Of a stretch of 16,349 nucleotides of DNA, positions 6,583-13,340 are shown one piece after another. A program made the translations under genes and the position numbers. The notes below the pieces were generated by a model. It saw only the letters and a list, made by a program, of their open reading frames with translations. It was not told the origin of the DNA and did not search any database. Position 1 is the stretch's first letter. Each line of letters opens with the position of its first letter. The stretch is from Panacagrimonas sp052386745 (GTDB lineage Bacteria; Pseudomonadota; Gammaproteobacteria; Nevskiales; Nevskiaceae), in assembly GCA_052386745.1 (NCBI GenBank), contig JBQTJW010000009.1, positions 1 through 16,349 of the forward strand, in the 5' to 3' direction.

Positions 6583-6647
6583 CTTCATGTTTCCTTGCAG
6601 GGCTGCGGTCGCCCTGATCTCCATCGAATTGCGAGGAGCTTCACCCG
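6583..6647. promoter_or_regulatory. Short divergent intergenic region between esterase and crotonase operon
   Basis: These 65 bases must hold the control elements for both the minus-strand esterase and the six-gene plus-strand operon, unless those elements extend into the coding regions. Ribosome sites are visible on both strands (AAGGAA for the esterase; GAGGAG, 6633-6638, for the crotonase, 9 bases before its ATG). I see no good -35/-10 pair and no copy of the palindrome found upstream of the badH-like gene. Confidence 0.35.
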
Positions 6648-7433
6648 ATGAGCGAGTCCCCGGAACTTCTTTACAGCGTCGCAGACGGCATCGCCACCGT
6701 CACGCTCAACCGCCCGGAACGGCGCAACTCGCTGTCGCCCGCGCTCACCCGCCTGCTGCTGGAAGCCTGGCAGCGCATCGAGGCCGACCCCGAGGTGCGC
6801 GTGGCCGTGCTCACCTCCACGTCCTGCGGCACCTTCTGCGCCGGCATGGACCTGCGCGAGGCCGCGCGCCTGAAGGCCGAGACCGGCCGCGACGTGCTCG
6901 AATTCTTCACGGACGTGCGCAACGACTTCATGCGCGCCATGAAAAAGCCGCTGGTCGCCGCCGTCAACGGCCACTTCCCGGCCGGCGGCATCCTGCTGGC
7001 GCTGAACTGCGACCTGCGCGTCGGCCTGGCCGGCACCCGCGGCGGCGTCACCGAGGTCAAGGTCGGGCGCGGCTCGCCGTGGGCGGTGCCGCTGCTGTGG
7101 ATGATGCCGCAGGCGCTGCTGATGGAAACCGTGCTCACCGGCGAGATGCTGGAGGTGGAACGCCTGCACCGGGTCGGCTTCATGAACTACGTGGAGGCCA
7201 CGCCCGAGGCGGTGCTGGCCCGCGCGATGGAACTGGCGCGCCGGATCGCGGAGGCCGCGCCGCTGTCGGTGATGGCCGGCAAGCACGTGCTCAAGCAGGC
7301 CACCACGAGCGGCTGCGAGCCGGGCCTGGCCTATGCCTGGAAGCATTACGAATCGGTCTACGCCAGCGAGGACGCCATCGAGGGGCCCAAGGCCTTCGCC
7401 GAGAAGCGCAAGCCGCAGTGGAAGGGACGCTGA
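6648..7433 (+). CDS. Enoyl-CoA hydratase/isomerase family protein (crotonase), one canonical Glu missing
   Basis: A 261-residue crotonase-fold protein. The N-terminal NRPERRNSLS (21-30), the first oxyanion loop CAGMDL (64-69) and the second loop PAGGILLALNCD (111-122) are intact. Of the two catalytic glutamates of classical hydratases, the first is replaced by Leu116 (GGILLA where GGCELA is usual), while the second is retained as Glu136 in TEVKVG. A single acid is typical of isomerases, hydrolases and other crotonase activities, so plain hydration is not assured. It is the first gene of a six-gene operon with a good ribosome site. It differs clearly from the BadI-like protein of the upstream operon and lacks the BadK-type GGCEL motif. 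Family certain, reaction uncertain. Confidence 0.85.
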   Translation: MSESPELLYSVADGIATVTLNRPERRNSLSPALTRLLLEAWQRIEADPEVRVAVLTSTSCGTFCAGMDLREAARLKAETGRDVLEFFTDVRNDFMRAMKKPLVAAVNGHFPAGGILLALNCDLRVGLAGTRGGVTEVKVGRGSPWAVPLLWMMPQALLMETVLTGEMLEVERLHRVGFMNYVEATPEAVLARAMELARRIAEAAPLSVMAGKHVLKQATTSGCEPGLAYAWKHYESVYASEDAIEGPKAFAEKRKPQWKGR

Positions 7434-7438
7434 AGGCC

Positions 7439-8323
7439 ATGAGCCAGGACCCCGCCGCCGCGCCGCCCCGGCCGAAGTTCGGCTACACCGACGAGGAACT
7501 CGCCGCCCTGCCCACCGTCTACGCGCCCGGCCTGTTCGCTGGTCAGCGCGTGCTCGTATCGGGCGCCGGGAGCGGCATCGGCAAGAGCATCGCCTTTTTG
7601 TTCGCGCGGCTCGGTGCTCGGTTGGTGATCTGCGGCCGCAAGCCCGAGGCGCTGGAAGACACCGCCGCCTGGCTGCGAAGGCTGGGCAGCCCGGAAGTGC
7701 TGGTGCAGCCGGCCAGCATCCGCGACCCCGAGGCCGTCGCCGCACTCATGGACCGCGTCTGGGCGCAGTTCGGCGGGCTGGACGTGCTGGTCAACAACGC
7801 CGGCGGCCAGTTCCCCAAGCCGGCGCTGGACATCAGCCGCAACGGCTTCAACGCGGTGGTGGACACCAATCTCAACGGCTCCTGGAACATGATGCAGGCG
7901 GCCGGCCAGCGCTGGGTGCAGGCCGGCGCGCCGGGCTGCGTGGTGAACATCGTCATCGTGCTGGAGCGCGGCAACCCGGGCATCGCGCACAGCGCGGCGG
8001 CGCGCGGCGGCGTGATCGCACTTACCCGCACGCTGGCGCTGGAATGGGCGCCGCACCGCATCCGCCTGAACTGCGTGGCGCCGGGCACCATCGAGAGCAA
8101 CGGCTTCAACAACTACTCGCCGGAGAACGCGGAGAAATTCCGCTATTCCAACCCGATGCTGCGCAACGGCGACGTGCAGGACATCGCCGAGTGCGTGGTG
8201 TACCTGAGCGCGCCCTCGGGCAAGTTCATCACCGGTGAAACCCTGCGCGTGGACGGCGGCGGCACGCTCTGGGGCGAGGCCTGGACCGCCGGCAAACCCG
8301 ACTACTTCAAGGTGCCCCAATGA
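7439..8323 (+). CDS. SDR-family reductase, peroxisomal trans-2-enoyl-CoA reductase (PECR)/AtuG-like
   Basis: A 294-residue short-chain dehydrogenase with GAGSGIG (42-48), Arg67 in CGRK favouring NADPH, NNAGGQFPKPAL (119-130) and ITGETLRVDGG near the C-terminus. The usual YxxxK active site is absent: the segment reads AHSAAARGGVIALTRTLALEW, with His184 at the Tyr position and Ala188 at the Lys position. This H-S-x-A-A-R pattern is shared with the PECR/DECR branch, which reduces enoyl-CoA or dienoyl-CoA, and with AtuG-type proteins of acyclic terpene catabolism. The N-terminal 30 residues ahead of the Rossmann fold are also typical of that branch. ATG 7439 lies 5 bases after the crotonase stop, with GAAGG just upstream. 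The stop overlaps the next gene (ATGA). Saturating an enoyl-CoA side chain is the most likely job. Confidence 0.78.
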   Translation: MSQDPAAAPPRPKFGYTDEELAALPTVYAPGLFAGQRVLVSGAGSGIGKSIAFLFARLGARLVICGRKPEALEDTAAWLRRLGSPEVLVQPASIRDPEAVAALMDRVWAQFGGLDVLVNNAGGQFPKPALDISRNGFNAVVDTNLNGSWNMMQAAGQRWVQAGAPGCVVNIVIVLERGNPGIAHSAAARGGVIALTRTLALEWAPHRIRLNCVAPGTIESNGFNNYSPENAEKFRYSNPMLRNGDVQDIAECVVYLSAPSGKFITGETLRVDGGGTLWGEAWTAGKPDYFKVPQ

Positions 8324-8802
8324 GCCAAGAATCGAACAACGACTTCCCGGTGATCCGCTTCAGGAGCCACCGCCGCACCATCACCGAAACCGACATCGTC
8401 ACCTTCGTCAACGTGGTGGGGCTGCACGAGCCCTTCTTCATCGACATGGACTACATCCGCGACAACCTCGACGAAAGCCACCAGAAGCGCTTCGCGCCCG
8501 GGCCGATGCTCATGTCCCTGGGCATGGGCCTGGTCGCCACACAGATCCAGGATGTGATCGGGCGCGCCCTGGAAGGCGCCGGCGCCGGCAAGTTCGGCGG
8601 CATGACCGGCGTCAACCTGCGCCTGTACGCGGCGGTGTTCCCCAACGACACCATCTACGTGGAAGGCGAGGCGCGCCGCAAGCCCAAGACCAGCCGCGGC
8701 TACACCCTGCTGGAGATCCTGCACCGGCTGAAGAACCAGCGCGACGAGCTGATCGGCGAGTTCACCGAAACCGTGCTGTTCATGCCGCCGGCCGCCGCAT
8801 GA
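8320..8802 (+). CDS. MaoC-like hot-dog protein lacking the hydratase catalytic dyad
   Basis: A 160-residue single hot-dog domain. Residues 20-50 align with the hydratase-2 segment (TITETDIVTFVNVVG, then EPFFID), and FAPGPMLMSLGMG (58-70) matches the substrate-tunnel helix. Active MaoC/hydratase-2 proteins carry Asp and His in a GDxxPLH motif; here the equivalent residues read G-L-H-E-P-F-F, with Leu35 for Asp and Phe40 for His. It may be a catalytically silent partner in a heteromeric hydratase, as in the ChsH1/ChsH2 pairs of steroid degradation, or a thioesterase-like or binding protein. It overlaps both neighbours by ATGA (8320-8323 and 8799-8802), implying tight co-translation with the reductase and CoA-transferase. 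Fold confident, function inferred. Confidence 0.75.
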   Translation: MSQESNNDFPVIRFRSHRRTITETDIVTFVNVVGLHEPFFIDMDYIRDNLDESHQKRFAPGPMLMSLGMGLVATQIQDVIGRALEGAGAGKFGGMTGVNLRLYAAVFPNDTIYVEGEARRKPKTSRGYTLLEILHRLKNQRDELIGEFTETVLFMPPAAA

Positions 8803-9998
8803 ACATTCTCGACGGCGTGACCGTGCTGGACCTGTCGCGCCTGGTCGCCGGCCCCTACGCGGCGATGGTGCTGGCGCACTACGGCGCGCGCGTGATCAAG
8901 GTGGAGGGCCTCGACGGCGAGGAAGGCCGCGGCTTCGGCCCGCCGTTCTGCGGCGAGCTGGCCTCGCTGTTCATGTTCACCAACCGCGGCAAGGAATCGC
9001 TGAGCCTGGAATGGCGCCGCGGCCCCGGCCGCGAGGTGCTGGAACGCCTGGTCGCCGGCGCCGACGTGCTGATCCACAGCTTCCGTCCCGACTTCGCCGA
9101 GCGCCAGCGCCTGCGCTACGAGGACCTCGCGCCGCTCAACCCGCGCCTGATCCACTACGCCGTGTCGGCCTACGGCAGCGAGGGCGCCTACCGCCTCAAG
9201 CCCTCGGTGGACAGCGTGATCCAGGCCGTGTCCGGCGCCTTCTACGGTGCCGGCGAGGACAAGGACCCGCCGATCCGCTACAGCCTGCCCGTGGTGGACG
9301 TGTCGGCCGGCATGTGCGGCGTCACCGGCATCCTCGCCGCGCTGATGGAGCGCCAGCACAGCGGCCGCGGCCAGGCCGTGGAACTGACGCTGATCGACAC
9401 CATGTTCAACTTCCTCGGCGGCAAGATCGCCGAGGCCGCCATCGACGGCGCCTGCGCGCGCGACATCAACCCCGCCATCGTCGCGCCCAGCCGCCACTTC
9501 CAGGGCAGCGACGGCCGCTGGTTCGCCGTCACCATCATCAACGACGCGGCCTTCGTGCGGCTATGCGCGCTCATCGACCGTCCCGGCTGGCCGGCCGAGC
9601 CGCGCTACGCCACCAACGACGCGCGCATCCAGCACCGGCCCGAACTGCTGGCCGCACTCGAAGCGATCTTCGCCACCCGCAGCGCCGCCGCCTGGCTGGA
9701 AGCCTTCGAGCGGGCCGACATCCCGGCCGGCCCGGTCAACACCGTGCCGGAGATGCTCGGCGACCCGGTGCTGCGCGCGCGCCTGGCCGACCACCCCGAC
9801 GTGCCCAACCAGCCGCTGCCGGAGTTCCCGGTGCGCCCCCAGCGCGGCATGCAGAGCATCACGCAGATCGCGCGCGCGCCCGGCCTGGGCGAGCACAGCG
9901 CCGCCATCCTGGCCGGCCTGGGCTACGGCGAGGACGAGATCGCCAGGCTGGTGGCGGCCGGCGCCGCGCGCCTGGGCGGCCCGCCGCGGCTGCAATGA
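8799..9998 (+). CDS. Family III (CaiB/BaiF) CoA-transferase or acyl-CoA racemase
   Basis: A 399-residue protein of the interlocked-dimer family III CoA-transferases. The N-terminus MNILDGVTVLDLSRLVAGPYAAMVLAHYGARVIKVE (1-36) is the hallmark start, followed by FMFTNRGKESLSL (58-70), the putative catalytic Asp138 in SVDSVIQAVSG, and DVSAGMCGVTGILAALMERQHSGRGQ (167-192). Such enzymes move CoA between carboxylic acids or epimerise 2-methylacyl-CoA; sequence alone does not separate the two. In this operon it could activate the incoming acid using an intermediate thioester as donor, which fits the lack of an acyl-CoA ligase gene in the window. It starts within the MaoC-like stop (ATGA) and ends in a TGA overlapped by a micro-ORF start. 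Confidence 0.87.
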   Translation: MNILDGVTVLDLSRLVAGPYAAMVLAHYGARVIKVEGLDGEEGRGFGPPFCGELASLFMFTNRGKESLSLEWRRGPGREVLERLVAGADVLIHSFRPDFAERQRLRYEDLAPLNPRLIHYAVSAYGSEGAYRLKPSVDSVIQAVSGAFYGAGEDKDPPIRYSLPVVDVSAGMCGVTGILAALMERQHSGRGQAVELTLIDTMFNFLGGKIAEAAIDGACARDINPAIVAPSRHFQGSDGRWFAVTIINDAAFVRLCALIDRPGWPAEPRYATNDARIQHRPELLAALEAIFATRSAAAWLEAFERADIPAGPVNTVPEMLGDPVLRARLADHPDVPNQPLPEFPVRPQRGMQSITQIARAPGLGEHSAAILAGLGYGEDEIARLVAAGAARLGGPPRLQ

Positions 9999-10033
9999 AT
10001 CCTTTCCACTGGAACCCAAAGAAATCCGCATGA
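9995..10033 (+). CDS. Possible 12-codon coupling micro-ORF between the CoA-transferase and thiolase-like genes
   Basis: ATGA at 9995-9998 overlaps the CoA-transferase stop and opens a frame encoding MNPFHWNPKKSA. Its TGA (10031-10033) overlaps the thiolase-like start as ATGA (10030-10033). It fills the 31-base gap exactly, mirroring the badH-badI junction at 1954-1998. There is no independent ribosome site, so it would depend on re-initiating ribosomes. It could keep ribosomes in contact with the message across the gap; chance cannot be excluded. Confidence 0.3.
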   Translation: MNPFHWNPKKSA

Positions 10034-11199
10034 ACACACGTGAAGCTGTCATCGTCGGCGTCGGCGACCTGCCGCTCAAGGACGGCATGGTGCTGGAACC
10101 CCTGTCGGTGCTGCAGGTGCAGGCCCGCGCCGCGCGCGACGCGCTGCGCGACGCCGGGCTGAGCATGCGCGACGTCGACGGCCTGGCCTGCTCCGGCATG
10201 TGGGGCGTGCCCGGCCCGGGCCAGCTCATCACGCCGACCATGGCCGAGTACTTCGGCATCGCCCCGCGCTACACCGACGGCACCAACATTGGCGGCGCGG
10301 CCTTCGAGGCGCACGTGGCGCACGCGGCCTCGGCCATCGAGGCCGGCCGCTGCGAGGTGGCGCTCATCACCTACGGCAGCGTCCAGAAGAGCGAGAAGAG
10401 CCGCAACCTCGCCGGCCGCCCCTCGGTGCTGACCATGCAGCACGAGACGCCCTACGGCATGCCCACGCCCATCGGCGGCTACGCCATGGCGGCCAAGCGC
10501 CACATGCACGAGTACGGCACCACGTCCGAACACCTGGCCGAGATCGCCGTCGCCGCGCGCGCCTGGGCGCGCCTCAACCCGGCGGCGATGATGCGCGGGC
10601 CGCTGAGCATCGACGACGTGCTCAAGAGCCCGATGATCTCCGACCCGCTGCATATCCTGGACGCCTGCCTGGTCACCGACGGCGCCGGCGCGGTGGTGAT
10701 GACCACCGCCGAGCACGCCCGCGCTCTGGGCAAGCCGCCGGTCTACGTGCGCGGCTGCGGTGAGGCCAACACGCACTGGACCATCGCGGCCATGCCCGAC
10801 CTCACGCGCATCACCTCGGCGGAAATCTCCGGCCGCGAAGCCTTCCAGCGCGCCGGCATCGGCCACGACGCCATCGACGTGGCACAGATCTACGACTCCT
10901 TCACCATCACCGCGCTGCTCACGCTGGAAGCGCTGGGCTTCTGCAAGCGCGGCGAAGGCGGCGCCTTCGTCAGCGGCCAGCGCACCGCGCCCGGCGGCGC
11001 CTTCCCGATGAACACCACCGGCGGCGGCCTGTCCTACGCGCACCCGGGCATGCTCGGCATCTTCCTGCTGATCGAGGCGGTGCGGCAGCTGCGCGGCGAA
11101 TGCGGCGAGCGCCAGGTGGCCAACGCCCGCACCGCCCTGGTCCACGGCACCGGCGGCACCCTGTCCAGCGGCGCCACCTGCATCCTCTCGCGGAGCTGA
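10030..11199 (+). CDS. Thiolase-like protein without the nucleophilic Cys (SCP2-thiolase/Ltp2-type, possible retro-aldolase)
   Basis: A 389-residue thiolase-fold protein of the SCP-x/lipid-transfer branch. The region that normally carries the acyl-accepting cysteine reads TNIGGAAFEAH (85-95), with no Cys. Other hallmarks remain: DACLVTDGAGAVV (211-223), YDSFTITALLTLEALGFC (288-305), NTTGGGLSYAHPG (328-340) with His338, and VHGTGG (371-376). In steroid catabolism the Cys-less homologue Ltp2 works as a retro-aldolase that splits a tertiary beta-hydroxyacyl-CoA, and it requires a DUF35 partner. A DUF35 gene follows here after 3 bases. I infer an aldolase- or lyase-type C-C cleavage rather than thiolysis, though the substrate is unknown. 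The ribosome site is weak and initiation may rely on the micro-ORF that overlaps its ATG. Confidence 0.82.
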   Translation: MNTREAVIVGVGDLPLKDGMVLEPLSVLQVQARAARDALRDAGLSMRDVDGLACSGMWGVPGPGQLITPTMAEYFGIAPRYTDGTNIGGAAFEAHVAHAASAIEAGRCEVALITYGSVQKSEKSRNLAGRPSVLTMQHETPYGMPTPIGGYAMAAKRHMHEYGTTSEHLAEIAVAARAWARLNPAAMMRGPLSIDDVLKSPMISDPLHILDACLVTDGAGAVVMTTAEHARALGKPPVYVRGCGEANTHWTIAAMPDLTRITSAEISGREAFQRAGIGHDAIDVAQIYDSFTITALLTLEALGFCKRGEGGAFVSGQRTAPGGAFPMNTTGGGLSYAHPGMLGIFLLIEAVRQLRGECGERQVANARTALVHGTGGTLSSGATCILSRS

Positions 11200-11202
11200 T
11201 CC

Positions 11203-11607
11203 ATGTACGACAAACCCCTGCCCACCATCGACCCGGAAAGCGCGCCGTACTGGGACGCGCTCCGGCAGCACAAGCTCATCCTCAAGCACTGCCGCGACTG
11301 CTCGCGCCACCACTTCTACCCGCGCGAGCTGTGCCCGCACTGCGGCTCCGACGCGCTGGACTGGGCGCCGGCCTCCGGTGCCGGCAGCATCTACAGCTAC
11401 ACCGTGGCGCGGCGCCCGGCCGGCCCGGCGTTCAAGGCCGACTGCCCCTACGTGGTGGCGATCATCGACCTCGACGAGGGCGCGCGCATGATGAGCAACA
11501 TCGTCACCGCCGACGTGGAGTCGGTGCACATCGGCCAGCGCGTGCAGCTGGAATTCGACGACGTCACCCCCGAGGTCACGCTGCCGAAGTTCCGGCCGGT
11601 GGGCTGA
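11203..11607 (+). CDS. DUF35 zinc-ribbon/OB-fold protein, partner of the thiolase-like protein
   Basis: A 134-residue protein with an N-terminal helix (YWDALRQHKLILKHC), a four-cysteine zinc ribbon (Cys30, Cys33, Cys44, Cys47 as C-x2-C...C-x2-C) and an OB-fold (about 55-130) opening with GSIYSYTVARRP. DUF35 proteins are obligate partners of thiolase-superfamily enzymes, including Ltp2 (through the C-terminal domain of ChsH2) and HMG-CoA synthase systems. They stabilise the complex and help bind the acyl-CoA. Here it lies 3 bases after the thiolase-like gene with a GGAG ribosome site 7 bases before ATG, so the two products probably form one complex. It is a stand-alone DUF35, not fused to a MaoC domain as in ChsH2; the MaoC-like protein two genes earlier could supply that missing half. 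It is the last gene of the operon. Confidence 0.87.
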   Translation: MYDKPLPTIDPESAPYWDALRQHKLILKHCRDCSRHHFYPRELCPHCGSDALDWAPASGAGSIYSYTVARRPAGPAFKADCPYVVAIIDLDEGARMMSNIVTADVESVHIGQRVQLEFDDVTPEVTLPKFRPVG

Positions 11608-11642
11608 AGCCCGCGCGGCGACGGTTCTCCGCTGGAGAAAGG

Positions 11643-11675
11643 CCCCGGCGCGGAATCCTGCGATCCGCGCCGGGG
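11643..11675. terminator. Bidirectional hairpin terminator between convergent operons
   Basis: CCCCGGCGCGGA (11643-11654) pairs perfectly with TCCGCGCCGGGG (11664-11675) around a 9-base loop. It sits between the DUF35 stop (11607) and the glutaryl-CoA dehydrogenase stop (11684), the two operons converging here. The plus-strand T-run is short (TT then GCC); the minus strand reads GGCCTTTCTCC after the stem, a little better. A shared terminator or mRNA 3'-end stabiliser is likely. Confidence 0.65.
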
Positions 11676-11683
11676 TTGCCCTC

Positions 11684-12862
11684 TCAGCCCGCGAACGCGG
11701 GGATCCCGGTCTGGGCGCGACCGAGGATCAGGGCGTGCACGTCGTGCGTGCCCTCATAGGTGTTGACCGCTTCGAGGTTCAGCACGTGGCGGATGACGTG
11801 GTATTCGTCGGAGATGCCGTTGCCGCCGTGCATGTCGCGGGCGACGCGGGCGATGTCCAGCGCCTTGCCGCAGTTGTTGCGCTTGATCAGCGAGACCATC
11901 TCCGGGGCGACGAGATCCTCGTCGATCAGGCGGCCAACGCGCAGCGCCGCGTGCAGACCCAGGGTGATTTCGGTCTGCATGTCGGCGAGCTTCTTCTGGA
12001 TCAGCTGGTTGGCCGCCAGCGGGCGGCCGAACTGCTTGCGGCCGAGCGTGTACTCGCGCGCCGACATCCAGCAGAACTCCGCCGCACCCATGGCACCCCA
12101 GGCGATGCCGTAGCGGGCCTTGTTGAGGCAGCCGAACGGGCCCTTGAGGCCGGTGACGTGGGGCAGCAGGTTTTCTTCCGGCACGAACACCTGGTCCATC
12201 ACGATCTCGCCGGTGACCGAGGCGCGCAGGCTGAACTTGCCCTCGATCTTGGGCGCGCTCAGGCCCTTCATGCCTTTTTCGAGGATGTAGCCGCGGATCA
12301 CGCCGCCATCGTCCTTGGCCCAGACCACGAAGACGTCGGCGATCGGCGAATTGGTGATCCACATCTTCGCGCCGCTGACGAGATACCCCCCGGGCGTGGA
12401 GCGCGCGCGCGTGATCATGCTGCCGGGGTCGGAGCCGTGGTCGGGCTCAGTGAGGCCGAAGCAGCCCACCCATTCGCCGCTGGCGAGCTTCGGCAGGTAC
12501 TTCTGCTTCTGCGCCTCGGTGCCGTAGGCGTAGATGGGGTACATGACCAGCGAGGACTGCACGCTCATGGCCGAGCGGTAGCCGGAATCCACACGCTCGA
12601 CTTCGCGCGAGATCAGGCCGTAGCTGACGTGGCTCACGCCCGGGCAGCCATAGCCGTGCAGCGAGGCGCCGAGCAGGCCCAGGCTGCCCATTTCGTTCAT
12701 GATCTTGCGGTCGAAGGTCTCGTTGCGGTGCGCGTCGCGCACGCGTGACAGCAGGCGCTCCTGGCAGTAATCGCGGGCGGTGTCGCGCACCATGATTTCG
12801 TCCTGCGTCAGTTGCTGGTCGAGCAGAAGCGGGTCTTCCCAGTTGAAAGCGTTGCGTGCCAT
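11684..12862 (-). CDS. gcdH: Glutaryl-CoA dehydrogenase
   Basis: A 392-residue acyl-CoA dehydrogenase of the GcdH branch, recognised by the N-terminal FNWEDPLLLDQQLTQDE (6-22), SGYRSAMSVQSSLVM (93-107, with Arg96, the probable binder of the distal carboxylate), FGLTEPDHGSDPGSM (135-149), ARYGIAWGAMGAAEFC (249-264), HGGNGISDEY and the C-terminal TYEGTHDVHALILGRAQTG with catalytic Glu370. It oxidises and decarboxylates glutaryl-CoA to crotonyl-CoA and CO2, passing electrons to ETF, whose beta subunit is encoded at the left edge. Glutaryl-CoA is the expected end of beta-oxidation of the pimelyl-CoA made by BadI, so it fits the pathway, though GcdH also serves lysine and tryptophan catabolism. 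It is the third gene of a minus-strand set; its ribosome site is weak. Confidence 0.93.
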   Translation of the reverse strand: MARNAFNWEDPLLLDQQLTQDEIMVRDTARDYCQERLLSRVRDAHRNETFDRKIMNEMGSLGLLGASLHGYGCPGVSHVSYGLISREVERVDSGYRSAMSVQSSLVMYPIYAYGTEAQKQKYLPKLASGEWVGCFGLTEPDHGSDPGSMITRARSTPGGYLVSGAKMWITNSPIADVFVVWAKDDGGVIRGYILEKGMKGLSAPKIEGKFSLRASVTGEIVMDQVFVPEENLLPHVTGLKGPFGCLNKARYGIAWGAMGAAEFCWMSAREYTLGRKQFGRPLAANQLIQKKLADMQTEITLGLHAALRVGRLIDEDLVAPEMVSLIKRNNCGKALDIARVARDMHGGNGISDEYHVIRHVLNLEAVNTYEGTHDVHALILGRAQTGIPAFAG

Positions 12863-12913
12863 GGATCGTGTATCTCGGGTGATGAGGGGAATCAGAGCGG
12901 GTGCGGCAAGAAG

Positions 12914-13318
12914 CTAATCTTCGGCCTGCCGGCAGCGGAACATCCACTGCACGCCGAAGCGATCGGTCAGCTTGCCGAAGAACCAGCCCCAGGACTGCGG
13001 GCCCAGGGGCGTGGTGATGGTGCCGCCGGCGGCCAGGCGGTGGAACAGCTCGCGGGTCTGCGCCGCGTCATCCATCAGCAGGAAGTGCGCCGAGCCGCGC
13101 ATGGGCTCGGCGTCGTCGTTGTCGGAGGCGTGGAACAGCAGCCCCGGTCCTTCGAAGCGCGCGTTCAGCACCTTCCCGCGAAAGGCCTCGCTGGGCGTGG
13201 GCATGCCGTCCACGCCCCAGCGCTGCATCTCCACCACCCGGCCCAGGCCGCACTCGGTGTAGAACGCCAGCGCCGCCTCGCAGTCGGTGGTGAAGAACAG
13301 GTAGTTCGATAGCTGCAT
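12914..13318 (-). CDS. VOC-superfamily (glyoxalase/bleomycin-resistance, PhnB-like) protein
   Basis: A 134-residue protein with two beta-alpha-beta-beta-beta halves. It starts MQLSNYLFFTTDCEAALAFY, has LLFHASDND and AHFLLMDDAAQTRELFHRLAAGG in the middle, and ends GWFFGKLTDRFGVQWMF. The closing D-x-FGVQW phrase and the split layout are typical of the PhnB-like (3-demethylubiquinone-9 methyltransferase-like) VOC subgroup, for which enzymatic roles are mostly unknown. Metal ligands are not clear. It lies 22 bases after the MaoC stop and 51 bases before gcdH on the same strand, so it may be co-transcribed. It could be an epimerase or isomerase for an acyl-CoA (methylmalonyl-CoA epimerase is in the same superfamily), but nothing in the sequence proves it. 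Confidence 0.78.
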   Translation of the reverse strand: MQLSNYLFFTTDCEAALAFYTECGLGRVVEMQRWGVDGMPTPSEAFRGKVLNARFEGPGLLFHASDNDDAEPMRGSAHFLLMDDAAQTRELFHRLAAGGTITTPLGPQSWGWFFGKLTDRFGVQWMFRCRQAED

Positions 13319-13340
13319 GCGCGCCGCGCGGCGGCCGCCC

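Noticed and set aside
5617..6651. Long plus-strand open frame opposite the esterase gene
   Set aside because: Its translation is Arg/Ala/Gly/His-rich with no family motifs. The opposite strand encodes a complete esterase with catalytic triad and signal anchor, so this is a GC-rich shadow frame.
6464..7438. Upstream extension of the PECR-like SDR frame
   Set aside because: It lies over the crotonase gene in a different frame and has no SDR features. ATG 7439 gives the normal N-terminus for this branch.
8235..8798. Upstream extension of the CoA-transferase frame
   Set aside because: It covers the MaoC-like gene in another frame; MNILDGVTVLDLSRLVAGPYA at 8799 is the characteristic CaiB start.
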